From Citrobacter amalonaticus (lineage in GTDB: Bacteria; Pseudomonadota; Gammaproteobacteria; Enterobacterales; Enterobacteriaceae), in NCBI RefSeq assembly GCF_001559075.2, contig NZ_CP014015.2, positions 1,736,001 through 1,800,000 on the forward strand: a stretch of 64,000 nucleotides of DNA, read 5' to 3'. Of this stretch, positions 42,110 to 51,377 are shown in pieces (position 1 is the stretch's first letter; the number at the start of each line of letters is the position of its first letter). The notes beneath the pieces are model-generated. The model was not told where the DNA came from and did no database searches. It was given only the letters and a program-made list of their open reading frames with translations. The translations under genes were made by a program, and so were the position numbers.

Positions 42110-42136
42110 AAAGAAAAACCCCGCCGAAGCGGGGTT
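42110..42136 (-). terminator. Terminator of the argX-hisR-leuT-proM operon
   Basis: On the minus strand AACCCCGC and GCGGGGTT close a TTCG tetraloop, followed by TTTTTCTTTTT. It starts 6 nt after the proM CCA end. Confidence 0.95.
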
Positions 42137-42142
42137 CAAAAT

Positions 42143-42219
42143 TGGTCGGCGAGAGAGGATTCGAACCTCCGACCCACTGGTCCCAAACCAGTTGCGCTAC
42201 CAAGCTGCGCTACTCGCCG
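42143..42219 (-). tRNA. proM: tRNA-Pro (anticodon TGG)
   Basis: A 77-nt tRNA beginning CGGCGAGTAGCGCAGC and ending in encoded CCA. The anticodon TGG lies in GGTTTGGGACC and the T-arm reads GTTCGAATC. It is the last of four tRNAs in the operon, the same order as E. coli argX-hisR-leuT-proM. Confidence 0.98.
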
Positions 42220-42260
42220 ATGTACTGCTTTTTGAATTTTTAGTTCAACTCTTTAAGTCG

Positions 42261-42347
42261 TGGTGCGAGGGGGGGGACTTGAACCCCCACGTCCGTAAGG
42301 ACACTAACACCTGAAGCTAGCGCGTCTACCAATTCCGCCACCTTCGC
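42261..42347 (-). tRNA. leuT: tRNA-Leu (anticodon CAG)
   Basis: An 87-nt tRNA beginning GCGAAGGTGGCGGAATTGG with a long variable arm (GTCCTTACGGAC) typical of leucine tRNA. Anticodon CAG lies in CTTCAGGTG; CCA is encoded. Third gene of the operon. Confidence 0.98.
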
Positions 42348-42366
42348 ATTTCACAACTTTTAATGA

Positions 42367-42442
42367 TGGGGTGGCTAATGGGATTCGAACCCACGACAAC
42401 TGGAATCACAATCCAGGGCTCTACCAACTGAGCTATAGCCAC
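42367..42442 (-). tRNA. hisR: tRNA-His (anticodon GTG)
   Basis: A 76-nt tRNA beginning GTGGCTATAGCTCAGTTGG with anticodon GTG in GATTGTGATT and encoded CCA. The gene begins one base before the usual acceptor stem, as tRNA-His keeps an extra 5' G. Second gene of the operon. Confidence 0.98.
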
Positions 42443-42498
42443 CACTACAAATCTATTTACGCGGTATCGAAACCACCGCAGCTCCAGCACCGGGTGAA

Positions 42499-42575
<77 letters not shown>

Positions 42576-42596
42576 TTAGCGCCGTTGCGGGGGTGG

Positions 42597-42625
42597 ATAA
42601 TACGGACTTCACACCCCGCTGTCTA
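42597..42625 (-). promoter_or_regulatory. Promoter of the tRNA operon
   Basis: TAGACA (-35) and TATTAT (-10) are separated by 17 bp on the minus strand, followed by a GC-rich discriminator (CCACCCCCGC). That layout suits strong, stringently controlled stable-RNA transcription. Confidence 0.75.
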
Positions 42626-42677
42626 GTGCCTTTTTAAATAAAATGCGCGTTTGGTTACGCTTTGCGCGTTTTGTCGC

Positions 42678-44063
42678 TTATTCCCCCGTTTTCTGGGCGA
42701 TCCCCTGACGGTTGAGGCCAAAAACCTTGTAAACAGCCGTCACGGCGAGCAGGAAGATGATGCCGACAAACAGCGACATACGGGTATCTTCATTAAAGTA
42801 CATGCCGATCAGAACGCAAACCAGGAAAGCCATCGTCAAATAGTTTGCCCACGGGAACAGAATCGAACGGAACGGATGGCTGGCCATCGCCGCTTTATGC
42901 GCCCGACGAAAACGCAGCTGGCTAATCAGGATCACAAACCACGGCACCATCCCCGGCAGCACACTCGCACTATAAACATAGACGAAGACGCGCTGTGGAT
43001 TAGGAATGATGTAGTTCAGGCACGAACCGACCAGCAGGATCACAATCGACAGCGCGACACCCGCCACCGGAACGCCATGACGGGAGACTTTCGCCATCGC
43101 CGCCGGCAGTTGACGGTTCTTCGCCAGCGCGTAGAGCATACGTCCACAGCTGTACATTCCGCTGTTACAGCCAGATAGCGCGGCGGTCAGCACAACAAAG
43201 TTGATAATCGCCGCCGCGGTAGTGATACCAATTTTGGCAAAGGTCAGGACGAACGGACTGCCGTTGCTGCCAATTTCGTTCCACGGGAAGATAGTGACGA
43301 TCACGAAAATCGCGCCCACGTAGAAGATCAGAATACGCCACAGCACTTTACCTACCGCGCTACGCAGCGTGACCTGCGGGTTTTTGGCTTCGCCCGCCGT
43401 AATCCCGATCAGCTCCACGCCCTGATAAGAGGCGACCACAATACACAATGCGGTGAGGAAGCCTTTCCAGCCACCGGCAAAGAAACCGCCGTGCCCGGTC
43501 AGGTTACCAAAGCCAATCGGCTGACCACCGTTGCCGAGACCGAAGAAAATCACGCCCAGACCCACCACAATCATCACGATGATGGTGGTGACTTTAATCA
43601 TCGCAAACCAGAACTCGATTTCGCCATACAGACGAACGGCCGCCAGGTTTGCCAGCGCCACCAGTCCAACGGCAATCAGCGCGGGTATCCATTGCGCCAT
43701 CTCCGGAAACCAGAACTGAACATAGACGCCGATCGCGGTGATCTCCGAAATACCGACCGCCATCCACATAAACCAGTATGACCACGCGGTGAGATAACCG
43801 AAGAACGGGCTCATGTAACGGTGAGCGTAAACGGCGAAAGAACCGGCAACCGGCTCCAGGAACAGCATCTCGCCCATTGAACGCATAATGAAAAAGACGA
43901 ACAGGCCGGCGACAATATATGCCAGCAGTACCGAGGGTCCTGCCCACTTCAGGGTGCTTGCCGCCCCCATAAACAGGCCGACGCCAATGGTGCCCCCGAG
44001 GGCAATCAATTCGATATGACGAGCCTCCAGCCCACGCTGTAGCTCAGGTTTTTTCTCTGCCAT
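42678..44063 (-). CDS. yifK: YifK, amino acid/proton permease
   Basis: A 461-residue amino acid-polyamine-organocation (APC) transporter with about 12 membrane helices, same length as E. coli YifK. The start MAEKKPELQRGLEARHIELIALGGTIG includes the family glycine-rich first helix. E. coli YifK has been linked to threonine and serine uptake, and in Salmonella it is repressed by Lrp and the sRNA GcvB; I did not map those sites here. It has its own leader of about 200 bp and lies between the tRNA operon and wecG. Confidence 0.93.
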   Translation of the reverse strand: MAEKKPELQRGLEARHIELIALGGTIGVGLFMGAASTLKWAGPSVLLAYIVAGLFVFFIMRSMGEMLFLEPVAGSFAVYAHRYMSPFFGYLTAWSYWFMWMAVGISEITAIGVYVQFWFPEMAQWIPALIAVGLVALANLAAVRLYGEIEFWFAMIKVTTIIVMIVVGLGVIFFGLGNGGQPIGFGNLTGHGGFFAGGWKGFLTALCIVVASYQGVELIGITAGEAKNPQVTLRSAVGKVLWRILIFYVGAIFVIVTIFPWNEIGSNGSPFVLTFAKIGITTAAAIINFVVLTAALSGCNSGMYSCGRMLYALAKNRQLPAAMAKVSRHGVPVAGVALSIVILLVGSCLNYIIPNPQRVFVYVYSASVLPGMVPWFVILISQLRFRRAHKAAMASHPFRSILFPWANYLTMAFLVCVLIGMYFNEDTRMSLFVGIIFLLAVTAVYKVFGLNRQGIAQKTGE

Positions 44064-44221
44064 AAATCCTCTTGTCGTGTTTACATGCTTTCCGGCATCG
44101 CCGGTTATTGTTATGGGTACATCGCTGGGGGCGCATGTTTTCGCAAATTTGGCAAAATGGCAAACGAAGCATTAAAAAAATGCATGTTTCAGGTAATAAC
44201 GGAGCAAAAATGCGGCAGCGA

Positions 44222-44249
44222 GGTAGCGCATGAAGCAGAATGCGCTACC
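44222..44249 (-). terminator. Hairpin at the end of the ECA operon
   Basis: GGTAGCGCAT pairs perfectly with ATGCGCTACC over 10 bp, 18 bp after the wecG stop. The T run is displaced (CATTTTTG about 13 nt on). It is the likely end of the wecA-wecG transcript. The remaining stretch to yifK (44064-44221) is AT-rich leader. Confidence 0.6.
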
Positions 44250-44266
44250 CGCATGAGAAAGGAGTT

Positions 44267-45007
44267 TTAGATATTTCCGCTGTAGTGCCAGCGCAGGTAA
44301 CGCAGTAAACGGAGCTGACGGGTAATGCGGCTCGGCTGCGACAGCAGGCGATACAGCCACTCCAGCCCCAGATTCTGCCACACTTTCGGCGCGCGTTTTA
44401 CATGACCGGTGAAAACGTCATAGGTACCGCCGACGCCCATATAGAGCGCATGCGGATGCACCTGACGGCAATCGCGCATAAAAATTTCCTGTTTCGGCGA
44501 TCCCATCGCCACGGTAACGATTTTCGCCCCACTGGCATGGATTTGCTCAAACAGCGCAGGGCGCTGCTCCGGCGTAAAATAGCCGTCCTGGCTGCCGACA
44601 ATGTTCACATTCCATTGGGTGCGCAGTTTCGCTTGCGTTTGCGCCAGCACTTCCGGCTTTCCGCCAACCAGGAATACCGGCGTGCCTTCCTCGCCCGCAC
44701 GGGCCATCAACGCTTCCCAGAGATCGGCACCCGCCACGCGAGAAACCTGGGCATGCGGAAATTTTTTGCGTATTGAGCGTACGACGCTGATCCCGTCGGC
44801 ATATTTATACTCAGCCGCCTCAATCAGGGTACGAACTTCCGGGTTATCTTCCGCTGTCAGGACCTTTTCTGCGTTAATCGCCACCAGCGTACCTTGCTTA
44901 AGCTGGCCGCCAGCATAGAGATAATCCAGCGCATGGTGCATATCACGCCAGCCAATCAGCTGGAGTCCGCGCAGATCGTAAATCGGTGCCGTTGTATTAT
45001 CAGTCAT
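44267..45007 (-). CDS. wecG: WecG, UDP-N-acetyl-D-mannosaminuronate transferase
   Basis: A 246-residue WecG/TagA/CpsF-family glycosyltransferase (GT26). It adds ManNAcA to lipid I to make ECA lipid II. The family segments GADLWEALM and VAMGSPKQEIFMRDCR are present. It is the last gene of the operon, 2 bp after wzyE, and length matches E. coli WecG (RffM). It is a peripheral enzyme on the cytoplasmic side of the inner membrane. Confidence 0.96.
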   Translation of the reverse strand: MTDNTTAPIYDLRGLQLIGWRDMHHALDYLYAGGQLKQGTLVAINAEKVLTAEDNPEVRTLIEAAEYKYADGISVVRSIRKKFPHAQVSRVAGADLWEALMARAGEEGTPVFLVGGKPEVLAQTQAKLRTQWNVNIVGSQDGYFTPEQRPALFEQIHASGAKIVTVAMGSPKQEIFMRDCRQVHPHALYMGVGGTYDVFTGHVKRAPKVWQNLGLEWLYRLLSQPSRITRQLRLLRYLRWHYSGNI

Positions 45008-45009
45008 TG

Positions 45010-46362
45010 CTATCCTTCAACCCGTTTGTCTGGCAGGGCTCGCAAACGTTTATGGATCAGTCCGGCCTGGTCAAACAGCCAGAACAGAAGTTTTGCCACC
45101 AGCAAACAGGCACCAAAAACCACCAGGAAAAAAACAACACGCGAGACAAACGAGTCCAGTCCCTCTCGCGCCAGCACGATCATATTGAAAATCGCGCCAA
45201 AGCAAAAACTATGCAAAATCGCGGCCTTGTAGCGGTTGGTCTCACGATTGCCCAGCTCGTACAGCCAGTCGAACCATTTGATGATCAACCCCACCACAAC
45301 CGCGCCCAGTGGGATAAACAGCGCACCGCCCATCACCACCAGCGAACCAATCAGCGTTGGCGAGATCGCCAGACCGGAATGGTTGTTCAACACTTCCCAC
45401 GTAAAGTAGTTCGCCGTATTCAGCACCACGCTCGGCCGCCCCGGCCACAGCCAGGAAGGAATAAAGACGTAGAAATCACGGGCAATTGGCGCCAGCCCCT
45501 GGAAGTCGATTTTGTCGTAGTTTTGCAGCAGCAGCGCCAGGTTCTCCCACGGGGAAAACGTGTCGCGGGTGAGATAGAGAAACGTGTAGAACGCCTCGTC
45601 GCCGCTAACATTCAGCCCGTAACGCTTCAGCGCCAGCCAGAACATACCGACAATCCCCAGCACGCCTGCTGCCGCCAGCATCCACAGCGAGATCCAGCCG
45701 CGAATAATGCCGATAAACAGGAAGATGGCGAAGGCAATGATGATATTGGCGCGCGTGCCGCCGACAATCATATACGTCAACAGGCCAAATGCGACGGTGC
45801 TGACCAGGAAGAACAGCCACGCTTTGCTGTCCTGGCGCAGGAAATAGACCACCAGCATTGCCGGGATGAAAAAGTAAAAGAAGCGTTTTAACGCCACGCC
45901 GGAAACTTCGCTGGAGAAAATCTGGCTATACGACTGCAGGCGGAACAGCAAAAAGCCGTTATGCATGAAGAAGATGCCCACGCTGATCAGCGCAATCCCC
46001 ATCAGAATCATCCAGGTGAGATGGGTTTCCACCCGATTCATCGTGAACAGCGGTGTATGCGGCGCGTCCGCAACCCGTTTGCGTAAGCGGGTCTTATAGG
46101 TCACATAGTAGATCGCGTAGAAACAGGCAGCGGAAAGCAGCGCCTGTAGCAGAATTTCCGGCGGTGCGACAGCGACGTCAAAGCGGAACGCCAGCACGCT
46201 GGTCAGCGGAAAGCCAAAAAAGAAGGTCAGCAAAAACAGCAGCGAGAAAAACACGTTGAAATTAAAGCGTACGCGGCGGAATTCAAACCAGGTTAGCGTG
46301 GCGATAAACAACGTGGAGAGGAGCCAGACGACAAACAGGCCGCTGAACTGCATCAGACTCAT
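45010..46362 (-). CDS. wzyE: WzyE, ECA polysaccharide polymerase
   Basis: A 450-residue integral membrane protein with about 11 hydrophobic segments, matching E. coli WzyE in length. It polymerises trisaccharide repeat units of enterobacterial common antigen on the periplasmic side, with chain length set by WzzE. Polymerase families share little sequence; the call rests on the wec context and end-to-end likeness to E. coli. It overlaps wecF by 4 bp. Confidence 0.95.
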   Translation of the reverse strand: MSLMQFSGLFVVWLLSTLFIATLTWFEFRRVRFNFNVFFSLLFLLTFFFGFPLTSVLAFRFDVAVAPPEILLQALLSAACFYAIYYVTYKTRLRKRVADAPHTPLFTMNRVETHLTWMILMGIALISVGIFFMHNGFLLFRLQSYSQIFSSEVSGVALKRFFYFFIPAMLVVYFLRQDSKAWLFFLVSTVAFGLLTYMIVGGTRANIIIAFAIFLFIGIIRGWISLWMLAAAGVLGIVGMFWLALKRYGLNVSGDEAFYTFLYLTRDTFSPWENLALLLQNYDKIDFQGLAPIARDFYVFIPSWLWPGRPSVVLNTANYFTWEVLNNHSGLAISPTLIGSLVVMGGALFIPLGAVVVGLIIKWFDWLYELGNRETNRYKAAILHSFCFGAIFNMIVLAREGLDSFVSRVVFFLVVFGACLLVAKLLFWLFDQAGLIHKRLRALPDKRVEG

Positions 46363-47438
46363 AGCGCCTCCCCTGCGGCAACCTGCAACGCGTGATGCCA
46401 GGGCTGCAAATAGTTCGGGCTAAAGAAGGTAATGGTATTTTTATCCACTGACGCCAGCTGGCGCTGCGCCTCGCGCACCACCTGTTCGTTCAGCGCATCG
46501 CTCGTAAACAGCACCGGAAGATGCTGTTCCACCATGTCCTGCCAGAAGGGATTCTCGCGGTTCAACACACACGGCACGCCAGCCTGAATCAGCAAGCATA
46601 AAGTGCCAATCCCCTGCTGACGGGCAAAAATAAAGTACCCAAGATCGCACTGCCGGAGCAGCGCCAGATAGTCGTCGAACGCCAGTTTGTCGCTGAGGAT
46701 CTGTAGGTTATCTGCGCTGAACAGTTTCAGCCCCGCCTGACGGACGTCCGCAATATACGCCTCGTTATGCGCTGGATAGCCCATCGGGACAATCACATTT
46801 ACCGTATCGCCAAACTGCTGATGCACCGCCCGCAGCGCGGCAATATGTTCGTTGCTGCGATCGCCTGAGTTACCCACCAGAATGGTCATTTTTCCGCTGC
46901 GTTGGCGATCGTTCACCATATTGTTGAGCGAGGGATCCATTCGCGTCGGGAAATAGAGCAGTTCCCCTGGCACGCGCGGATGCTGTTGGGCGAAATAGTT
47001 CAGATCGCCACGGGTGGCAAAAACGCCCCCAACACGGCTTTGCGCCAGACGGCGAAGCGGATAAAACAGTTTGAATTTCAGCCCACTGGAGACTTCATAC
47101 AGATCCGCGCCCCAGATGTGCCAGTAAAACTGACCGGGTTTAATTCCGCCGCTCAGTAACGCCAGCCACAGCGCCGTATTAAACTGACCGTGGAAGAAGA
47201 AGCGCTGCTGTCTGTTCGCTTTGGCTTGCGCTATCACCGCTTCCGCCAGCGATTTTTTACCGCTGTAGAAACGGATGGAGAGCGCCGGGCAACTTTCCGT
47301 CAGCCCGGTATCCTGACCGGCGACCATAAAGACACGGGCATGCTCGCTGGTCGATGCCAGCGTATCGTTGAAAAACCGCAGCACGGTTTGATTATGGTGA
47401 GGGATATCCGATCCCAGTACGTGAATCAGTACAGTCAT
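46359..47438 (-). CDS. wecF: WecF, Fuc4NAc (TDP-4-acetamidofucose) transferase
   Basis: A 359-residue glycosyltransferase of family GT56, adding Fuc4NAc to lipid II to complete ECA lipid III. The donor-binding type segment ILVGNSGDRSNEHIAALRAV is present. It overlaps wzyE and wzxE by 4 bp each. The length matches E. coli. The enzyme is cytoplasmic and associated with the membrane. Confidence 0.95.
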   Translation of the reverse strand: MTVLIHVLGSDIPHHNQTVLRFFNDTLASTSEHARVFMVAGQDTGLTESCPALSIRFYSGKKSLAEAVIAQAKANRQQRFFFHGQFNTALWLALLSGGIKPGQFYWHIWGADLYEVSSGLKFKLFYPLRRLAQSRVGGVFATRGDLNYFAQQHPRVPGELLYFPTRMDPSLNNMVNDRQRSGKMTILVGNSGDRSNEHIAALRAVHQQFGDTVNVIVPMGYPAHNEAYIADVRQAGLKLFSADNLQILSDKLAFDDYLALLRQCDLGYFIFARQQGIGTLCLLIQAGVPCVLNRENPFWQDMVEQHLPVLFTSDALNEQVVREAQRQLASVDKNTITFFSPNYLQPWHHALQVAAGEAL

Positions 47439-48685
47439 GCCCGCCTACGCCAGAGTATAAATACGCAACAACACAGAGAGAAATAGACGACATACGTGGC
47501 CATATAGGCCTGTGCCGCACCCAGCGCGCCATGTGCTGGGATCAGCCAGTGCGCAAATGCCGTCAATAAAATGAACTGGCTGATTTCAGCCAAAATATAA
47601 AACCGCAGTGACGCTTTGGCGATCACCAGATAACCGAAGACATATGCCCCGACTTTCAGCACATCTCCGACCAACTGCCAGGCAAACAGATCGCGCATGG
47701 CGGTGAATTTCTCAGAGAACAGCAGCCAGATAGCAAAATCACGCAGCAGCCAGACGGTGAAACTCGCGGCAGCCACCGCAGGCAGAACAAACTTCAGCGA
47801 CTTCACCACTTCCCGTGTGATGTCCCGCTTTTCGGTAAGGCGCGACAGCGTCGGCAACAGGTAAACGCTGAACGAGGCGGTAATAAATTGTAGGTAAGCA
47901 TCCGAGATACTGCTCACCCCTTGCCAGATCCCGACGTCATCCCAACTGTAGTGCGCCGCCAACAAGTTTCGCATCATCACATACGCCACCGGCAGCGTGA
48001 CGGAGGTGATCAGCGCCATCAGGGTAAACTTGCTGAGCTGACCCGCCAGTCCCTTGTCCCAGGATGGCCGCAGATAGTGCAGCGGGATCATCCCGCGCTT
48101 CATCAGCATGGCTGCTGCCGGGATCACCACCAGTGCGGGCACCAGCGCCAGGCCGAGCAGCGCGCCTTCATAGCCGCCCAGCCGGTAACAGCCATAATAG
48201 GCGACAACGCCCACCAGACTGCCAACAATCAGTGACAGCGCATTCCCGGCCGCATCGCGAAATCCTTTCATCAACGCCAGCAGCAGGTTGGCCCAGGCAA
48301 TTCCCATCTGCACCAGCGCTACTAAGCGCACTAACCCCTGATACTGAGTATGTCCAAACAGTCCCTGGCTAATCGGTGCCGCCGCGAGCAGAAACACCAA
48401 CGCCAGCAGCGTCGAAAAACCCAGCACCATGGCCGAGGATGTCCCGACCACCCGCCGCAGTTGTTCGGGGTTATCGTGAGACTGCGCAACGTATTTGGTG
48501 ACGCCGTTGAAAATCCCGGCCCCCGCCAGGACACCGAGCACGGTGACCATCTGACGGAAATTTCCCGCTTGCCCGACGCCAGCCGGGCCGAATGACACCG
48601 CCAGCAGCTTAACGACCAGTAACCCCGCGCCAATTTTGACCAGCGTGCTGGCCGCCGTCCACAAGGACGCTTTCGCAAGCGACAT
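47435..48685 (-). CDS. wzxE: WzxE, lipid III flippase
   Basis: A 416-residue membrane protein of the MOP/PST flippase superfamily with about 12 hydrophobic segments, same length as E. coli WzxE. It moves undecaprenyl-linked ECA trisaccharide across the inner membrane. The start MSLAKASLWTAASTLVKIGAGLLVVK is typical of the family. It begins 1 bp after wecE ends and overlaps wecF. Confidence 0.96.
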   Translation of the reverse strand: MSLAKASLWTAASTLVKIGAGLLVVKLLAVSFGPAGVGQAGNFRQMVTVLGVLAGAGIFNGVTKYVAQSHDNPEQLRRVVGTSSAMVLGFSTLLALVFLLAAAPISQGLFGHTQYQGLVRLVALVQMGIAWANLLLALMKGFRDAAGNALSLIVGSLVGVVAYYGCYRLGGYEGALLGLALVPALVVIPAAAMLMKRGMIPLHYLRPSWDKGLAGQLSKFTLMALITSVTLPVAYVMMRNLLAAHYSWDDVGIWQGVSSISDAYLQFITASFSVYLLPTLSRLTEKRDITREVVKSLKFVLPAVAAASFTVWLLRDFAIWLLFSEKFTAMRDLFAWQLVGDVLKVGAYVFGYLVIAKASLRFYILAEISQFILLTAFAHWLIPAHGALGAAQAYMATYVVYFSLCCCVFILWRRRA

Positions 48686-48686
48686 A

Positions 48687-49817
48687 TCAGGCGAAATAGT
48701 TCAGCAATGTCGTGATCACCGTGCGCTGATTCACTGCCGACAGGTTATAGAACAGCGGCAGGCGCAGCAGACGTTCGCTCTCTTTGGTGGTGTAGCGGTC
48801 CTCGCCGGAGAATTCACCAAACTTGTCGCCAGCCGGGCAGTCATGCAGCGGAATGTAGTGGAACACCGCCATAATCTCGGCTTCTTTCAGGAAGTTAATC
48901 AGCGCGCTACGATCGTCAATGTCGCGCAGCTTGATATAAAACATATGGGCGTTCTGTTTGCAGTCATCCGGAATGGATGGCAATTCAATTCTGCCCGCAC
49001 GCGCCAGCGGTGCGAGGGCATCGTAGTAGGTCTGCCACAACGCCAGACGTTGCTGATTAATGCGGTCCGCCGCTTCCAGTTGCGCCCAGAGATAAGCGGC
49101 CTGTAGATCGGACATCAAATAGCTGGAACCGATATCGCGCCAGGTATATTTGTCGACCTGGCCACGGAAGAACTGGCTGCGGTTAGTGCCTTTTTCACGA
49201 ATGATTTCCGCACGCTCGATAAGGTGACGATCGTTAATCAGCGTTGCGCCGCCTTCGCCGCCGGCGGTGTAGTTTTTGGTTTCGTGGAAACTGAAGCAGC
49301 CGATGTGACCAATCGTTCCCAGCGCCCGACCTTTGTAAGTCGACATCACCCCCTGCGCGGCGTCTTCTACCACAAACAGGTTGTACTTATCCGCCAGCGC
49401 CATGATGGCGTCCATCTCACAGGCCACGCCCGCATAATGCACAGGCACAATCGCCCGCGTTTTTTCGGTGATCGCCGCTTCAATGCGTGTTTCGTCGATG
49501 TTCATGGTATCCGGGCGGATATCCACAAAGATGATTTTAGCGCCGCGCAGCACAAAGGCATTCGCGGTCGACACGAAGGTGTAACTCGGCATGATCACTT
49601 CATCACCCGGCTGGATATCCAGCAGCAGTGCCGCCATCTCCAGTGAGGCGGTACAGGAAGGCGTCAGCAGCACCTTCGCGCTGCCAAAACGCTGCTCCAG
49701 CCACTGCTGGCAACGGCGGGTAAAGCCGCCATCGCCGCACAGTTTGCCGCTGCCCATCGCGGACTGCATATAGTCGAGTTCGGTTCCCACCACCGGCGGT
49801 GCGTTAAACGGAATCAT
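48687..49817 (-). CDS. wecE: WecE, TDP-4-keto-6-deoxyglucose transaminase
   Basis: A PLP-dependent sugar aminotransferase making TDP-Fuc4N. The 376 residues match E. coli WecE; the PLP lysine is Lys181 in FHETKNYTAGGEGG. It belongs to the DegT/DnrJ/EryC1 family. It lies 4 bp after wecD, whose product acetylates the sugar it makes. No irregularity is seen. Confidence 0.97.
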   Translation of the reverse strand: MIPFNAPPVVGTELDYMQSAMGSGKLCGDGGFTRRCQQWLEQRFGSAKVLLTPSCTASLEMAALLLDIQPGDEVIMPSYTFVSTANAFVLRGAKIIFVDIRPDTMNIDETRIEAAITEKTRAIVPVHYAGVACEMDAIMALADKYNLFVVEDAAQGVMSTYKGRALGTIGHIGCFSFHETKNYTAGGEGGATLINDRHLIERAEIIREKGTNRSQFFRGQVDKYTWRDIGSSYLMSDLQAAYLWAQLEAADRINQQRLALWQTYYDALAPLARAGRIELPSIPDDCKQNAHMFYIKLRDIDDRSALINFLKEAEIMAVFHYIPLHDCPAGDKFGEFSGEDRYTTKESERLLRLPLFYNLSAVNQRTVITTLLNYFA

Positions 49818-49821
49818 GTTG

Positions 49822-50499
49822 TCACCTGTATAACCAGTATGCAGTGCTTTCTACATTCGCACCGCTTTGTATATAACGTTTAAGCGCGGCGGTGTTGCCC
49901 ATCTGGGTCGCCACCCGCAATGTTGTTTTGCCGCGCGCCTGCGCCCAGCCAATCGCCGCCTGCATCAGCTCTTCCCCAGCGCCACGCCCGGCGAGCAAGC
50001 CGATTCGCGCCTCGCGATCATCCAGTTCACGCAGCGAGACATAGCCGCGAATATCCCCGTTTGAGGTGCGAAGAACCAGACACTGATGATCGAACGTGCC
50101 GCGCACCGCGTTTTCAATCCACTGCGCATAAAAGCGGGCGCTGGCGTCAGCCGCGTACCACGGCGTGCGAAAGCGACTTTGCGCAAAAGCCGCCGCCGCG
50201 AGCTGGCGCAACGCCGGAATGTCCGTCAGTTGTGCAATTTCTGCGCCAGTTTGCCCACCCATTTCCCCGACGCTGACGGCAAGATCCACTTCCCCTTCCA
50301 CTAGCGCGAAACCCAGTTGTTGCAGGGCATCCAGCCCGGCGGTATCAGCCGCCGGAATTTTAGCCTGTACCCGTGACCAGGCCTGTAAGGCGTCTGCGGT
50401 CAATAACGGTGCCGCCGGATCCAGTCGGACAATGGCGCTGTTGACGCCAAAGAAGTGGTTTTCCCAGCCCAGCGGCTCAATACTGGCGTGGACGTGCAC
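49822..50499 (-). CDS. wecD: WecD, TDP-fucosamine acetyltransferase
   Basis: A GNAT-family N-acetyltransferase that makes TDP-Fuc4NAc from TDP-Fuc4N and acetyl-CoA. The 225 residues begin at a GTG (50499), 7 nt after GGAG, which lines up with the E. coli start (MPVRASIEPL versus VHVHASIEPL). The acetyl-CoA loop lies in IGLLAGRGAGEELMQAAI. The start lies 23 bp inside the end of rffH. The frame is open to 50556, but that part lies wholly inside rffH and is not conserved. Confidence 0.93.
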   Translation of the reverse strand: MHVHASIEPLGWENHFFGVNSAIVRLDPAAPLLTADALQAWSRVQAKIPAADTAGLDALQQLGFALVEGEVDLAVSVGEMGGQTGAEIAQLTDIPALRQLAAAAFAQSRFRTPWYAADASARFYAQWIENAVRGTFDHQCLVLRTSNGDIRGYVSLRELDDREARIGLLAGRGAGEELMQAAIGWAQARGKTTLRVATQMGNTAALKRYIQSGANVESTAYWLYR

Positions 50500-51358
50500 G
50501 AAGCAGCTCCAGTAAATATTGGCCGTAGCCCGTTTTCGCCAGCGCGCTGGCGGCACGTTTCACACCGTCATCATCCAGCCAGCCATTGCGCCAGGCAATC
50601 TCTTCCAGACAGGCGATTTTGAATCCCTGACGCTTTTCAACCGTCTGCACAAAGGTGCTCGCCTCAATCAGGCTGTCATGCGTTCCCGTATCAAGCCAGG
50701 CAAAACCGCGCCCCAGCAGCTCAACGGTCAGATTGCCTGCGTCAAGGTACATCTGATTGATAGACGTGATCTCCAGTTCGCCGCGTTCAGACGGTTTCAC
50801 ACGCTTTGCGTACTCCACCACCTTGCTGTCGTAGAAATAGAGTCCGGTCACCGCCCAGTTAGATTTAGGCTGCTTCGGTTTCTCTTCTAACGAGATGGCG
50901 CGGAAATGATCATCAAACTCCACCACGCCAAACCGTTCTGGATCCATCACCTGATAGCCAAACACGGTCGCCCCTTCGGTACGTGCTGCGACATGGCGCA
51001 ATTTAGGGCTGAACCCTTGGCCGAAGAAGATATTGTCGCCTAACACCAGGCAGGAAGGTTCGCCGTTAAGGAACGTCTCACCGATGATAAACGCCTGCGC
51101 CAGGCCATCCGGACTCGGTTGTTCGGCATACTGCAAATGAATGCCAAATTCAGAACCGTCGCCTAACAGACGCTGAAAATACCCTTTATCTTCCGGCGTG
51201 GTGATAATCAGGATCTCACGAATACCTGCCAGCATGAGCACCGATAACGGATAATAAATCATCGGCTTATCGTAAATGGGGAGCAGCTGTTTCGACACGC
51301 CGCGCGTGATAGGATGCAAACGGGTGCCGGAGCCGCCCGCCAGAATGATACCTTTCAT
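50477..51358 (-). CDS. rffH: RffH, glucose-1-phosphate thymidylyltransferase (ECA copy)
   Basis: Makes TDP-glucose from glucose 1-phosphate and dTTP, the first step to TDP-Fuc4NAc. The 293 residues match E. coli RffH (RmlA2). The nucleotide-binding motif GGSGTRLHPITRG is at 8-20, followed by KQLLPIYDKPMIYYPL. A second copy (rfbA/rmlA) usually lies in the O-antigen locus, outside this window. It overlaps wecD by 23 bp. Confidence 0.96.
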   Translation of the reverse strand: MKGIILAGGSGTRLHPITRGVSKQLLPIYDKPMIYYPLSVLMLAGIREILIITTPEDKGYFQRLLGDGSEFGIHLQYAEQPSPDGLAQAFIIGETFLNGEPSCLVLGDNIFFGQGFSPKLRHVAARTEGATVFGYQVMDPERFGVVEFDDHFRAISLEEKPKQPKSNWAVTGLYFYDSKVVEYAKRVKPSERGELEITSINQMYLDAGNLTVELLGRGFAWLDTGTHDSLIEASTFVQTVEKRQGFKIACLEEIAWRNGWLDDDGVKRAASALAKTGYGQYLLELLRARPRQY

Positions 51359-51377
51359 GCCTTCCTCCTCCGGGAAA

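Noticed and set aside
44986..45891. Open frame of 301 codons opposite wzyE
   Set aside because: His/Gln-rich antisense of hydrophobic codons, typical shadow of a membrane protein gene.
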